This document shows, in pieces, positions 16,749 through 29,492 of a stretch of 64,000 bases of DNA (the first letter of the stretch is position 1; each line of letters begins with the position of its first letter). Location: positions 2,852,001 to 2,916,000 of the forward strand of contig OW818685.1 of assembly GCA_942493245.1 (NCBI GenBank), given 5' to 3'. Source of the stretch: DAOPYU01 sp942493245 (lineage in GTDB: Bacteria; Sumerlaeota; Sumerlaeia; UBA8349). The translations under genes and the position numbers were made by a program. The notes beneath the pieces are model-generated. The model was not told where the DNA came from, did no database searches, and was given only the letters and a program-made list of their open reading frames with translations.

Positions 16749-18263
16749 ATGAGTGGTCCCGTATGGGGACGCCGCCTGGCTTCGGCGGCGGGTGAAGCCA
16801 ACGTCGCGTTTTGCGCGGGGTGGGATGTGCGTCGGCGCGAAGCGGCCGATCTGCAATTGTTGCCCTACGATTTGTGGACCAACCGCGCCCATTGTGTGAT
16901 GCTGGCGCGCGCCGGCGTGATCCCGGCCAAAAGTCTGCAAGCCATCCTGAAAGCCCTGCAGGAACTCGAAGAGCGGTACGGACAGGGACGCTACGAACTC
17001 GATCCGAAACTCGAGGACGTCCACCTGAACGTCGAATCCTATGTCGAAGGGGAAGCGGGCGTCGCGGTAGCGGGACTGATGCACACCGGACGGAGCCGCA
17101 ACGACCAGGTGGCCACCGACATGCGCCTGCTGCTGCGCGACAAGACACTCGCGTTTGCGGGCGAGGCGCTGGCGCTGTGCGAAACGCTCATGCGGATCGC
17201 GAAACGCAACACCCGTACCCTCATGCCCGGCCTGACTCACCACCAGCCAGCCGCGTGGACCACTCTGGGCCACTGGGCCGCATCGCACGCCTTCGCTTTC
17301 TCACGCGACGCCCAGACGCTGCTCGACGCCTGCGAACTGATGAACGCTTCGCCCCTGGGAGCGGCAGCCTCGTTTGGCACCTCGTGGCCTCTGGACCGCG
17401 CGTTTGCCGCCAACCTGCTGGGGTTCGAAGGCCCTCAGGTCAACACGCTGGATTGCGTGACCAACCGTTCGGAATTCGAGGCGCGTACCGCCGGGCATCT
17501 GGCCGTCTGGGCGCAACATGCCGCGACCCTGGCCCAGGATCTGATTCTGTTCTCCTCACCTCCGTGGTCCCTCATGCGAATCGGCGACGCCTACGTGACC
17601 GGTTCCTCCATCATGCCCCAGAAACGCAATCCCGATTTTGCCGAGGTGACCAAGGCCAAAGCAGCCCTGGCCGGTTCAACCGCTGCGACTCTGCTGGACT
17701 TGACACGCGGCGACGCATCGGGCTATAACCGCGAGCAGCAGTGGTCGAAGTACCTGATGCTGGATCTGTTTGCGGAACTCGGTCCGGCGCCGGTTGTTCT
17801 TCGCGGAGCGCTGGAGTCCCTCACCCTCGACAAAAAACGGATGCGCAGTCTCATGCAGCACGATTTTCTCGAGGCGGCGGATGTGGCCGACTATCTGGCG
17901 CAAACGCGTCAGGTGGCGTTCCGGCAAACCTACCGATGGCTGGGCGAAGCGGTGCGCCTGAGTGAAGAAACCGGCCAGAACCTGGCTCAGGCCGTCAACT
18001 CCGTCCTGGCGCAGGAAAAAGGAATCGCGCTTCTGGACGAGACGGAAATCAAGAATCTGACGGACCCCGATTATCTGGTGAACCGCCGCGCCAGCCTGGG
18101 AGGTCCAGCGCCCGAATCCGTCGCCGGGCAGTGCGACCTCCTGGCGGGGAACCTGCGGAATCTGAGCGTAAGACGCAACAAGTTCATGCGTGGGCTCGAC
18201 GGGGCGCGTCACCGTCTCGAACAGGCCATGCTTCGCTACAGTGGCACCCAAAGGAGTAAGTAG
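16749..18263 (+). CDS. argH: Argininosuccinate lyase
   Basis: It catalyses the last step of arginine synthesis, splitting argininosuccinate to arginine and fumarate. The start VWGRRL, the substrate loop EDVHLNVE and TGRSRNDQVATD, the PGLTHHQPA catalytic region and the fumarase-superfamily signature GSSIMPQKRNPD are all present. The protein is 504 residues, slightly longer than the usual 450-470 because of its C-terminal part. The start at 16749 has AAAAGGG upstream and gives the family-like beginning; an ATG at 16728 would add seven residues. No other arginine genes are near. The next gene's ribosome-binding site lies inside its last codons. Confidence 0.92.
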   Translation: MSGPVWGRRLASAAGEANVAFCAGWDVRRREAADLQLLPYDLWTNRAHCVMLARAGVIPAKSLQAILKALQELEERYGQGRYELDPKLEDVHLNVESYVEGEAGVAVAGLMHTGRSRNDQVATDMRLLLRDKTLAFAGEALALCETLMRIAKRNTRTLMPGLTHHQPAAWTTLGHWAASHAFAFSRDAQTLLDACELMNASPLGAAASFGTSWPLDRAFAANLLGFEGPQVNTLDCVTNRSEFEARTAGHLAVWAQHAATLAQDLILFSSPPWSLMRIGDAYVTGSSIMPQKRNPDFAEVTKAKAALAGSTAATLLDLTRGDASGYNREQQWSKYLMLDLFAELGPAPVVLRGALESLTLDKKRMRSLMQHDFLEAADVADYLAQTRQVAFRQTYRWLGEAVRLSEETGQNLAQAVNSVLAQEKGIALLDETEIKNLTDPDYLVNRRASLGGPAPESVAGQCDLLAGNLRNLSVRRNKFMRGLDGARHRLEQAMLRYSGTQRSK

Positions 18264-18264
18264 A

Positions 18265-20895
18265 TTGCTGCCTTTCAAGAGTAAATTGTCCTGGTTGTTC
18301 ACTTTCCTGGTGTTCCTGCACCTGCCGGTGGCCCTTTTGTGCGCCGTGTTGATCTATGCGGGCATGATCGGAAGCATCAGCGACGTCAAACTCTACGGTT
18401 TTGAATTCATGGTCTGGTTTGAGCCGGTCGAAAGTTTCTTCGGGGTGGATGGAAGCGGCACGTTCCCGCCCCGCATTTTCAACCTGCTCGGTTACCTCGC
18501 GGGTGAATACGCACTCCTTTATGTCATGAGTTTTTTCTGTCAATTCTACCGGCGTCCCTTCTTTCGCCTGTTGCCGTTGCATGAACATCTGGCCCTGCCG
18601 CTTGCCGCAACACTTCTGGTTTTCCTCGACCCGGATCTCCCCAGCCTGCTCGGGATTCTCTCGCTTCTGGCCGTCGTGGCCGTTCTGCCCGCCTGGCCGC
18701 TGATTGCCTGGTTTTCGGAACGGGCCCTGGGTCGTCTGCTCACCCGCATGACCCTGAAATTCATGGAACAGGATCGGATTTTTCTCGGGAAAGTACTGCT
18801 GGCAATCGCTCTGAAGTTTTGTCCAACCGACAAAGCCCTCCAGCGGACCCAGGGATTTCTGAAATTCAACAACGGCGAACATGAGGACGCCTTGCGTCTG
18901 CTGGAACCGTTACTGACAAAAGACCGCGCTGAAATTCCCCTGATGGAGGCGCTTGACGTCTGTTATCAGAAAGCGGAACGTTGGGAAGATTCGCTGGAGA
19001 TCGAACGCCGTCTGCTCGAACTGGACCCGGAAGGGCGGATGGAAACCCGCCTTCACGTCGCCGGAATTCTGGACCGGATGGGTAACGTGGAAGAAGCCAT
19101 CCGTGTCCTGCGCGAGTGTATGCCGGTCGAGGATATGGAATATCTCGGCCTGCTCGTGTCGTGTCTGATCAAGGCCTCCGACTACTCGGGCGCCGTCGAG
19201 GTGGTGGAAGAAATCGAACGCCTCGAAGACGACACCCACAAGAAATCGAAACAGGCGTATCGTTCGATTCTGGAAGCAGCGCCCCAGCATGTTGAAGCGC
19301 TCGAGCACCTGGCCACCTTGTTGATCCTCCAGGGCGACACCCAGGAAGGCTTCCGATGCCTCGAGAAGATCGTCGCTCTCGAACCGGACCGTCTCGACCT
19401 GCGCAAAAGTCTGGTGGCCTACTATCAGGAAATCGGCCAGATGCTGCGCGCCGAACCGCACCTGGAAGCGCTGATAGACGCCGGTCAGGATTCCAAAGAG
19501 ATCGCCCTGCTCTATGGTGACATTCTCTTTGAGCGCGAGGATTATGAACGGGCCTTGACGCATTTCCAGTATGCCGTCGAAAACTACCCGGACGACTACC
19601 GATTCGCCTACTTTCTGGCGCAGATCCACCTGAACACCCAGTCGCTCGAGGAAGCCACCCGCTGGGCCAATGAGTCGCTCCTGCGCGCACATAACGAAGA
19701 CGCCAAACAACGCCTGCGCATCTTCCAGAAACGCGTTCAGGAAGCGCTGGGCGATCGCGACCTGCAAATGTGGCAGGACCGGGTGAAACGCGATCCGGGC
19801 AACATCGAAATACGCCTTGGCCTGGTCGAAGCCTATGCGAAAGCCAACCAGCCCGAAGCGGTCGTGGCCGAGTGCGAGTCGCTCCTGGAACAGTACCCGG
19901 CCGAGCGCGAGCGAGTCGGGCGAGTACTCGAAAGCCTCACCATGGACTCGGCGGCGCAGCACTTCCGCCTGCTCGACTACCTGTCGGACCTGAAAATCAA
20001 ATCCCGCCGGTGGGACGAAGCGCTCGAAATCGCGCGACGCATGGCCTCGCTCTCGATGGATTTCGACAAACTGTTCTTCGACCACTGCCGCCGCATCCTG
20101 CGCCTGCAACCCGACCACCTGCCGTCGCTCAAAGCGATGGCGGAGATCGCCTACCGCAACAAGGACTGGGCGCAGACCCTGGACGCCTACGAACGGTTGC
20201 GCGAGATGGACCCCACCTGCAACAAGGACGAGTGCCTGCGCATCATCTGCGAGGCCGCAACCCAGACGGGCGATACGGGGAAGGCCATCAAGGCGGGCGA
20301 AACCCTGCTGGCCAAACGTCCGCAGGATATGAGCATCCTGCTGCAACTCATCCGGCTTTACGCCTCGCTGAAAGAGTACGACGAAGCGTTCCGGTACCTC
20401 GAAACCGCCCAGAGCATTGAGTATTACCACACCGAAGTGGTGAAACTGCGCCGCCAGATGGAAGTGGACCGGCGCGAGTACCGGCTGGCCCAGGTCACGA
20501 AATTGCTGGAAGAGGACCCCCACCGCTACCCCATCCAGATGGAAGCGGGCGATCTGTATTCCGCCGCGGGGCAGATCAAGAAGGCCATCACCTGTTACCA
20601 GCTCGCCACGCGCGATCCCCAGATCAAAAACCTGGCCAACGCCAAACTGGCCCTCGCCATGTGCCGGTTGCGCATGTTCGACCTGGCGGAGGAAACCCTC
20701 GAAGAGGTGTCCCTGAAAACAGAAGATCCCAACGAGGCCGAGCAACTCAAGGCTCTCGTTTACGACGTAGCCGAAGCGTTCCAGGAAGACCTCGAGACCG
20801 AACGCGCCCTGAAACTCTACAAGAAGGTCTTCCGCGTGGACGCCGCATTCCGCGAAGTGGTGGACAAGATCGAAGCGCTGGGTGAGACAGTGTAA
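18265..20895 (+). CDS. Membrane-anchored tetratricopeptide repeat protein
   Basis: The 876-residue product begins with four or so hydrophobic segments (residues 8-35, 70-90, 105-125 and 130-155), then about 18 TPR-like helical pairs up to the C-terminus, such as HVEALEHLATLLILQGDTQEGFRCLEKIVALEPDR. TPR arrays bind other proteins, so it is probably an assembly or scaffold factor at the inner membrane with the repeats in the cytoplasm. The likely start is the TTG at 18265, two bases after the argH stop, because AAGGAG sits eight bases before it; the GTG at 18190 lies inside argH and has no such site. No specific function can be assigned. Confidence 0.82.
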   Translation: MLPFKSKLSWLFTFLVFLHLPVALLCAVLIYAGMIGSISDVKLYGFEFMVWFEPVESFFGVDGSGTFPPRIFNLLGYLAGEYALLYVMSFFCQFYRRPFFRLLPLHEHLALPLAATLLVFLDPDLPSLLGILSLLAVVAVLPAWPLIAWFSERALGRLLTRMTLKFMEQDRIFLGKVLLAIALKFCPTDKALQRTQGFLKFNNGEHEDALRLLEPLLTKDRAEIPLMEALDVCYQKAERWEDSLEIERRLLELDPEGRMETRLHVAGILDRMGNVEEAIRVLRECMPVEDMEYLGLLVSCLIKASDYSGAVEVVEEIERLEDDTHKKSKQAYRSILEAAPQHVEALEHLATLLILQGDTQEGFRCLEKIVALEPDRLDLRKSLVAYYQEIGQMLRAEPHLEALIDAGQDSKEIALLYGDILFEREDYERALTHFQYAVENYPDDYRFAYFLAQIHLNTQSLEEATRWANESLLRAHNEDAKQRLRIFQKRVQEALGDRDLQMWQDRVKRDPGNIEIRLGLVEAYAKANQPEAVVAECESLLEQYPAERERVGRVLESLTMDSAAQHFRLLDYLSDLKIKSRRWDEALEIARRMASLSMDFDKLFFDHCRRILRLQPDHLPSLKAMAEIAYRNKDWAQTLDAYERLREMDPTCNKDECLRIICEAATQTGDTGKAIKAGETLLAKRPQDMSILLQLIRLYASLKEYDEAFRYLETAQSIEYYHTEVVKLRRQMEVDRREYRLAQVTKLLEEDPHRYPIQMEAGDLYSAAGQIKKAITCYQLATRDPQIKNLANAKLALAMCRLRMFDLAEETLEEVSLKTEDPNEAEQLKALVYDVAEAFQEDLETERALKLYKKVFRVDAAFREVVDKIEALGETV

Positions 20896-20914
20896 GGCGG
20901 GAAAACACCCTGAA

Positions 20915-21880
20915 ATGACGGTATCCACGACGCACGACAATGCGATGTTCCGTATCGTCATTATCCTGGCCCTTCTTTCCTGGATCGCTTGGATTCTGGG
21001 ACAGGTATTTCGCGATGCAAACGGATTGACCGGCCTTTTTTTCTACATCCCGTCCGTTTTCCTGTTCGTCTTTCTGGCTGCTTGTGGCGGGTATGCGTGG
21101 CGCCAGTCGCACCGTCGGATTGCAGGATTACTGGCCTTGCTGGCGTTGTCTCCCCTTCTCTGGGTCGTGTGCGTAGAAAACCGACTCTTTGCCAGACCAC
21201 ATGACGGTCCGGATGGTCAAATGCTTCGCCTGGTCCATTGGAATGTCTGGGGAGGGCGAACGGGTTGGACGGATATCGAAGCCTCCCTCAAGGATTGTAA
21301 ACCGGATCTTTGTGTCTTGTCCGAAATTCCCGACAATCTGGACGTTCAAGAAACGGCGTATTCTTTCGGACCGGAATACCAGGCGGTCCAAATGAGCAAC
21401 ATGGCCGTCTGGGCGCGAGGCTCACTCACGGAAACTCAAAGGTTTCGGAGTAAAAAGGGGGTGAAGACCTGGGGCCTGGTGTGGCAATCTCCTCAGGGAG
21501 ATTGTCGTGTCCTGGTGGTGGATCTGGCCTCGAGCCTTTCTTCACCACGCGCTCCCCGGTTGCAGGCCGTAAGGGAATTGATGACCGAGTGGAAGGCGGA
21601 TCTCGTGGTGGGCGATTTCAACGCCCCGCGCCGCTCCCACGCTCTTTCACCCTTGCCGTCTGGTTTTACCCACGCCTACGACGCCGTGGGTTCCGGTTGT
21701 TCTTACACATGGCCGATGCCCTGCCCGGTCTATGCGATTGACCAGTGCGTGGTCGGTCCACGCATCCGGCCGCAAACTTACACCCTCGAAAGTTCGTGGC
21801 GGAGCGATCACCGGCGGCAAGTCCTGGAATTCTCGATTGAATCGGAATCCCCTGTCGCACATGCCGGAACAAACCCATAG
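20915..21880 (+). CDS. Membrane-anchored endonuclease/exonuclease/phosphatase-family protein
   Basis: The first 100 residues carry two or three membrane segments (FRIVIILALLSWIAWILG, GLFFYIPSVFLFVFLAACGG and IAGLLALLALSPLLWVVC). The rest is an EEP fold: LVHWNVWGG, LCVLSEIPD, VVGDFNAPR and the catalytic SDHRRQV near the end. Such membrane EEP proteins act as phosphodiesterases or nucleases on the outer face of the inner membrane. The Asn, Glu, Asp and His positions are all kept. It starts just after the TPR gene, and a longer frame overlaps that gene by 14 bases. The ATG at 20915 is chosen with modest support; 20945 is possible. Confidence 0.75.
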   Translation: MTVSTTHDNAMFRIVIILALLSWIAWILGQVFRDANGLTGLFFYIPSVFLFVFLAACGGYAWRQSHRRIAGLLALLALSPLLWVVCVENRLFARPHDGPDGQMLRLVHWNVWGGRTGWTDIEASLKDCKPDLCVLSEIPDNLDVQETAYSFGPEYQAVQMSNMAVWARGSLTETQRFRSKKGVKTWGLVWQSPQGDCRVLVVDLASSLSSPRAPRLQAVRELMTEWKADLVVGDFNAPRRSHALSPLPSGFTHAYDAVGSGCSYTWPMPCPVYAIDQCVVGPRIRPQTYTLESSWRSDHRRQVLEFSIESESPVAHAGTNP

Positions 21881-21948
21881 TCCTTTTTCGCGCCTTTACC
21901 AGCAAGAACCGTCATTATTCGACTGTCGGTTTTGACAATAAGACGTTC

Positions 21949-22075
21949 CGTCCCGAAGGGACGACTGAAAGACCTTGGGTAAACGACAGCCGTCCCTCCG
22001 GGACGGGGAAGACGGGTGTTCCGGGGCCCAGCGCTTAAGCGCTGGGCTATTGTCAGAAGTCCCTGACGGGACTTG
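21949..22075. repeat. Cluster of short palindromic elements
   Basis: Four perfect or near-perfect palindromes stand in a row: CGTCCCGAAGGGACG (21949), CGTCCCTCCGGGACGG (21991), GCCCAGCGCTTAAGCGCTGG (22026, continuing to 22047) and AGTCCCTGACGGGACTT (22059). Spacing is 15-30 bases. They resemble the extragenic palindromes at 51353-51557 in style but differ in sequence. Confidence 0.75.
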
Positions 22076-22158
22076 AGGCCGGAGCACTCCTTTTAACGTC
22101 ATCATGAAGATTGTTTTTGGCAACCACTATATCCAGAACAAAGACTTTGCACCCATGC

Positions 22159-22193
22159 AAACGGCCCGAAGTGAATGCCACTCCGGGCCGTTT
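22159..22193 (-). terminator. Hairpin after the triple-fusion gene
   Basis: AAACGGCCCG (22159-22168) pairs perfectly with CGGGCCGTTT (22184-22193). It begins 22 bases past the stop of the leftward gene. The T run is short, so it may act as a bidirectional terminator between the two convergent genes or mainly protect RNA. Confidence 0.55.
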
Positions 22194-22214
22194 ATCTTGC
22201 CAAATACGAGATGC

Positions 22215-26099
<3,885 letters not shown>

Positions 26100-26271
26100 T
26101 GCATTTCTCCAGACACGAGATGAAGGTTATTGGAATTCAGAAGGACACAAAGGGGAAAACGCAGGAAAAAACATGCGGATTGACGTAAACCGCCCACGCA
26201 GCCCGAATTCCATTCGAACCGGTACCTTACTCAATCCACGCGCACAATGCAATTGAAAGAGGAAATTCGTT

Positions 26272-27291
26272 TCACGGCTCGCAGCGGAACAACCAGTCCG
26301 GTCCCGGACCATAGTGGCCTCGGGTCCAATCGAACAGCGCCCGGCCCAGAGCGCGGAGCGTGGTCCATCCGGAACGCCGGTCCCCCGAAATCACGTCCCG
26401 CAGGGCGTTCAAAGCCCGCCCGCCCGCGTCAAACACCAGCAGTTGTCCCCGCAACACCAGGCGGTTCCAGGCGCTCCGGTCCGCGGCATGTTTGTCGATG
26501 AAAAGCAGGCGGTTGCGCAGGCCATAGTAGGTTTTGAGGGGCGAGTTCTTGCCCGAGGAGCCATACCCCTTGTGCCACGCGCGCGCGGCCATCACCTCAA
26601 CCGTCCGCCACCCGGCCCGCTGCGCCCGCACGCTCAGGTCGGCGTCCTCGCAGTACAGGTGGAAACGCTCGTCAAAACAGCCACACTCGGTCAGGAATTT
26701 CGACCGGACCAACACCGCGCACCCCTGGACATACGCCACCTCGAGCGTCGGTTCGCCGGGAGTCTCCTTTTGCGGGACGGTATGAAAAAGCCACCGTTTC
26801 CAGTCAATCGCCCACCCCGGATAAAACAGCCGATCCGGCTCGTCGTAGCGGTACACGCGCGGGCCCAGCACGGCCAGATCGGGTTGCGCCCCGGCGCACT
26901 CGACCAGCCGCGTCAACATCGTCCGGTCCACCGTCAGGTCATTGTTCAACACCAGACAGTAGTCGAACCCGCGCTCCAGAGCCACCCGAAACCCCACGTT
27001 GTTTCCCCCGGCATATCCCAAGTTCGCCCCGGTCTCGAAATACTCCACCTCCGGACACGCCGCGCAGATCGCCGCGAGCGACTCGGAACGCGAACCGTTG
27101 TCCACCACCAGAATCTGGAAATTGGGATAATCGAGCATCTGAACCGAGCGCACCGCTTCGATCGTGTCGTCTTCCCCGTTCCAGTTGAGAATCACCACCA
27201 GAACGGACGGTCCCTCACCTGTTTCCCGGCTCGAACCCACCAGACGCCTCTGGGAGAATCGTTCTTGCTCCTCCTGAACGGCATCAGACAT
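26272..27291 (-). CDS. Glycosyltransferase family 2
   Basis: This 339-residue enzyme has the GT2 pattern: VVILNWNGEDDTIEAVRSV, ILVVDNGSRSES, the donor/metal motif LVLNNDLTVD and the later FDERFHLYCEDADLSVRAQRAGW typical of rhamnosyltransferase-like members. It would transfer a sugar from a nucleotide donor at the inner face of the membrane. A basic, Gln/Glu-rich N-terminal tail of about 28 residues precedes the fold. It overlaps the upstream GT4 gene by eight bases, so both probably work on one glycan. Donor and acceptor are unknown. Confidence 0.85.
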   Translation of the reverse strand: MSDAVQEEQERFSQRRLVGSSRETGEGPSVLVVILNWNGEDDTIEAVRSVQMLDYPNFQILVVDNGSRSESLAAICAACPEVEYFETGANLGYAGGNNVGFRVALERGFDYCLVLNNDLTVDRTMLTRLVECAGAQPDLAVLGPRVYRYDEPDRLFYPGWAIDWKRWLFHTVPQKETPGEPTLEVAYVQGCAVLVRSKFLTECGCFDERFHLYCEDADLSVRAQRAGWRTVEVMAARAWHKGYGSSGKNSPLKTYYGLRNRLLFIDKHAADRSAWNRLVLRGQLLVFDAGGRALNALRDVISGDRRSGWTTLRALGRALFDWTRGHYGPGPDWLFRCEP

Positions 27292-28636
27292 GGGCGTTTT
27301 CTCCCGAATCCGGCGTGGTGCCCTCGGCCTCGCCGGACGCGGCTTCTTCGGGAGCCTCTTCGAAGGAGGACAGTTCCACCATCCGGACCGCTTTGGGGAG
27401 AATCACCGGTCGGCGTTTCTGGTGCGCATCGAGGACCGCCGCATACACCTCGCGCAAGACGGACGCCACCGCCGCCGGCGTGTAACGGGCGTAGGTTTTC
27501 TCCTGCAACGCCCGGGCCATCTTCAGCCGTCCGATCGGGTCTTTAGTCATGCGATTCAGCGCATCGGCCAGCGCCGCCGTATCGCCGGACGTGTAGAGAA
27601 GCCCCGTTTTTTCGTGTTCCACGATCTCGCGGATACACCCCACGTCGCTTGCTATCACCGACACCCCCCAGGCGGCCACGCGCATCAGCGTTTTGCTGCA
27701 CCCGTTGCAGAAACCGCTCCGATAGGGCAAGACCACGACATCCGAATCCAGCAACAGTTCATTCACTTTTGTTTCGGTCAAGGCGCCGGGAAAAAACTCG
27801 ACCAACTTTTCAATTTCGAGATCCCGCATCAAGTCCCGCAGGCGCTCGTTCATCTGATTCTGCGCCCCTTCGAGCGACGTGCGCCCTCCCATGCGGATCA
27901 CGACCCGCCCTTCAAGGGGTTCGCGCTTGTTCAGAAAGGCAATCGCGCGCAGAAACTCCGCAATCCCCTTGTCGGGCCGGATAAAACCAAACAGCGTGAT
28001 GTGCGTGTGATCCATCGGCTGGTGCGGTTCGGGTGGTTCGGGCGGCAACGCCCCCACCGCCACGGGAGGCACACAGGCCACCTTGCGCGCAAACTCGGGG
28101 TACTGCTCGACGAGGAGTTCCGCCCCCCGCCGCGAAGGCGCCATCAACACGGCGGCCTTTTCCAGCAGTCCCCGCTCCAGGCGTTTCTGGCTGTACGCGG
28201 AAAGCGCCTGCGAAATCCGTTGAATCAACCGCTCGATGAAACTGGTTTTGGGGTTCTCGGCCGGCTGTCGCACCCGCTCGGGCAGGTGCGGCGGATCGTG
28301 AAATGTCAGGCAGATCGGCAGATCGGGCCGCAGCCGCGCCACCTCGAGAGCGGCCCAGTACTCCCGCTGCGAACGCCAGTCCATCTCGACCTGCAGGATC
28401 TGATCCGGATGGGCCACCACCGCCTTGAGCGCCTGTTCGGTCATCTTGCGCACATGCGGAATCGCGTCCGGGTGCCCGTGCAGGCGCTCCGGAATCCGCA
28501 TGTTCAAGAGGGCCGTTCCGCTCAGGCAGGGGTCTTCCTGAATCGCGCTCAGGTAGCTGTGCCCATAGTCCGCCAGCCCCGACCGGTACGGGTCGGACGG
28601 CACCAGATAGAGAATTTCGGCATGCTGCATGGTCAT
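27284..28636 (-). CDS. Glycosyltransferase family 4 (GT-B fold)
   Basis: This 450-residue protein has a GT-B layout. The N-terminal domain includes YLVPSDPYRSGLADYGHSY and ICLTFHDPPHLPERV. The C-terminal donor domain has ITLFGFIRPDKGIAEFLRAI, VVLPYRSGFCNGCSKTLMRVAAWGVSVIASDVG and IVEHEKTGLLYTSGDTAALADAL, matching the EX7E-like region of family 4. The last 50 residues are acidic and low in complexity. GAGGAG lies upstream of the ATG. It overlaps the GT2 gene and is probably in a two-gene operon for surface glycan synthesis. Confidence 0.84.
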   Translation of the reverse strand: MTMQHAEILYLVPSDPYRSGLADYGHSYLSAIQEDPCLSGTALLNMRIPERLHGHPDAIPHVRKMTEQALKAVVAHPDQILQVEMDWRSQREYWAALEVARLRPDLPICLTFHDPPHLPERVRQPAENPKTSFIERLIQRISQALSAYSQKRLERGLLEKAAVLMAPSRRGAELLVEQYPEFARKVACVPPVAVGALPPEPPEPHQPMDHTHITLFGFIRPDKGIAEFLRAIAFLNKREPLEGRVVIRMGGRTSLEGAQNQMNERLRDLMRDLEIEKLVEFFPGALTETKVNELLLDSDVVVLPYRSGFCNGCSKTLMRVAAWGVSVIASDVGCIREIVEHEKTGLLYTSGDTAALADALNRMTKDPIGRLKMARALQEKTYARYTPAAVASVLREVYAAVLDAHQKRRPVILPKAVRMVELSSFEEAPEEAASGEAEGTTPDSGENAHV

Positions 28637-28743
28637 GGAACTTCTCCTCTACACCCGGCCTCTTTGTTCCCGAAACAAAACCTCTATCAAAACTTAAAGA
28701 AAATGGACATTAACCCAGACCCTTCAACAAGACGCGGTCGGAA

Positions 28744-29439
28744 TCAGGATCGCTTTTTCGCCACCTCAAACCCGAACACCCCGGCCAGCACCTCGACCAG
28801 GGGGGCTTTCACCTCCTCGACCTCCACCCGCCGTCCCAACACCCCGCTCAGGCTCGTGACCCCCTTGTCTGAAATCCCACAGGGAACAATCGAACCGAAA
28901 TGCGCCAGGTTGGGACAGACGTTGAGCGCGAAGCCGTGGTACGACACCCAGCGGCTCAGAGCCACGCCCGTCGCGGCGATCTTCTCCTCCCCCACCCACA
29001 CACCCGTCAGGCCGGGCTTGCGCGATCCCTCGACCCCAAACCGGGCCAGAAGGCGGATCACCACCTCCTCGATGTCGCGCAGGTAGCGGTGGACGTCGCG
29101 TCCGTGCCGGTCCACCCGCAGGATGGGGTACCCCACCAGTTGCCCCGGACCGTGGTAAGTCACGTCGCCTCCACGACTCACCGTATGAATCTGAAATCCC
29201 TGGGACTTGAGTTCCTCCGGTGAAAGGATCACATTGTTCTCATCGGCTCCCCGCCCGAGGGTGATAACAGGCGGATCGTGCTCGACCAGGATTAAATACG
29301 CTTTTTCCGGTTCCTCAGGGACACCCGCCTGGCGTTTCAGTTCCTCGACCCGCTCCATCTGGAGATCCAGCGCCGCCTGATAGGCCATGCGGCCCAGGTC
29401 CAGCACTTCGAGGAGGGGTTTACTTAAAACGGGGTCCAT
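28744..29439 (-). CDS. lipB: Octanoyl-[acyl carrier protein]:protein N-octanoyltransferase
   Basis: It moves octanoate from acyl carrier protein to the lipoyl domains of 2-oxoacid dehydrogenases or glycine cleavage H protein, before LipA inserts sulfur. The 231-residue protein has the family signature RGGDVTYHGPGQLVGYPIL, the catalytic Lys in EKIAATGVAL and the catalytic Cys in IVPCGISDKGVTSL. GAGGCG stands upstream of the ATG. lipA is not next to it. The following gene is separated by a palindromic repeat, so it is probably transcribed on its own. Confidence 0.92.
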   Translation of the reverse strand: MDPVLSKPLLEVLDLGRMAYQAALDLQMERVEELKRQAGVPEEPEKAYLILVEHDPPVITLGRGADENNVILSPEELKSQGFQIHTVSRGGDVTYHGPGQLVGYPILRVDRHGRDVHRYLRDIEEVVIRLLARFGVEGSRKPGLTGVWVGEEKIAATGVALSRWVSYHGFALNVCPNLAHFGSIVPCGISDKGVTSLSGVLGRRVEVEEVKAPLVEVLAGVFGFEVAKKRS

Positions 29440-29463
29440 CGCAACGCCTCATTTTTCAACCTT

Positions 29464-29492
29464 CACGGGCGAGACGCCCGTGCCACCTCAAA
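29464..29492. repeat. Short palindromic repeat, CACGGGCG family, copy 1
   Basis: CACGGGCGAGACGCCCGTG followed by CCACCTCAAAC covers the end of the EEP gene below. A near copy stands at 31368-31396. The stem is CACGGGCG/CGCCCGTG with a three-base loop. Similar elements are widespread in environmental bacterial genomes. Confidence 0.7.

Larger units (their letters stand above)
21881..22214. other. Intergenic region between convergent genes, rich in palindromes
   Basis: This lies between the EEP gene and the end of the leftward triple-fusion gene. It holds four short palindromes (21949-22075) and a terminator-like hairpin (22159-22193). No plausible gene is seen. Confidence 0.6.

Noticed and set aside
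18910..20961. Long minus-strand frame (683 codons) opposite the TPR gene
   Set aside because: It is a shadow of a GC-rich gene. The plus-strand frame has TPR repeats and a ribosome site, and the minus frame resembles nothing.
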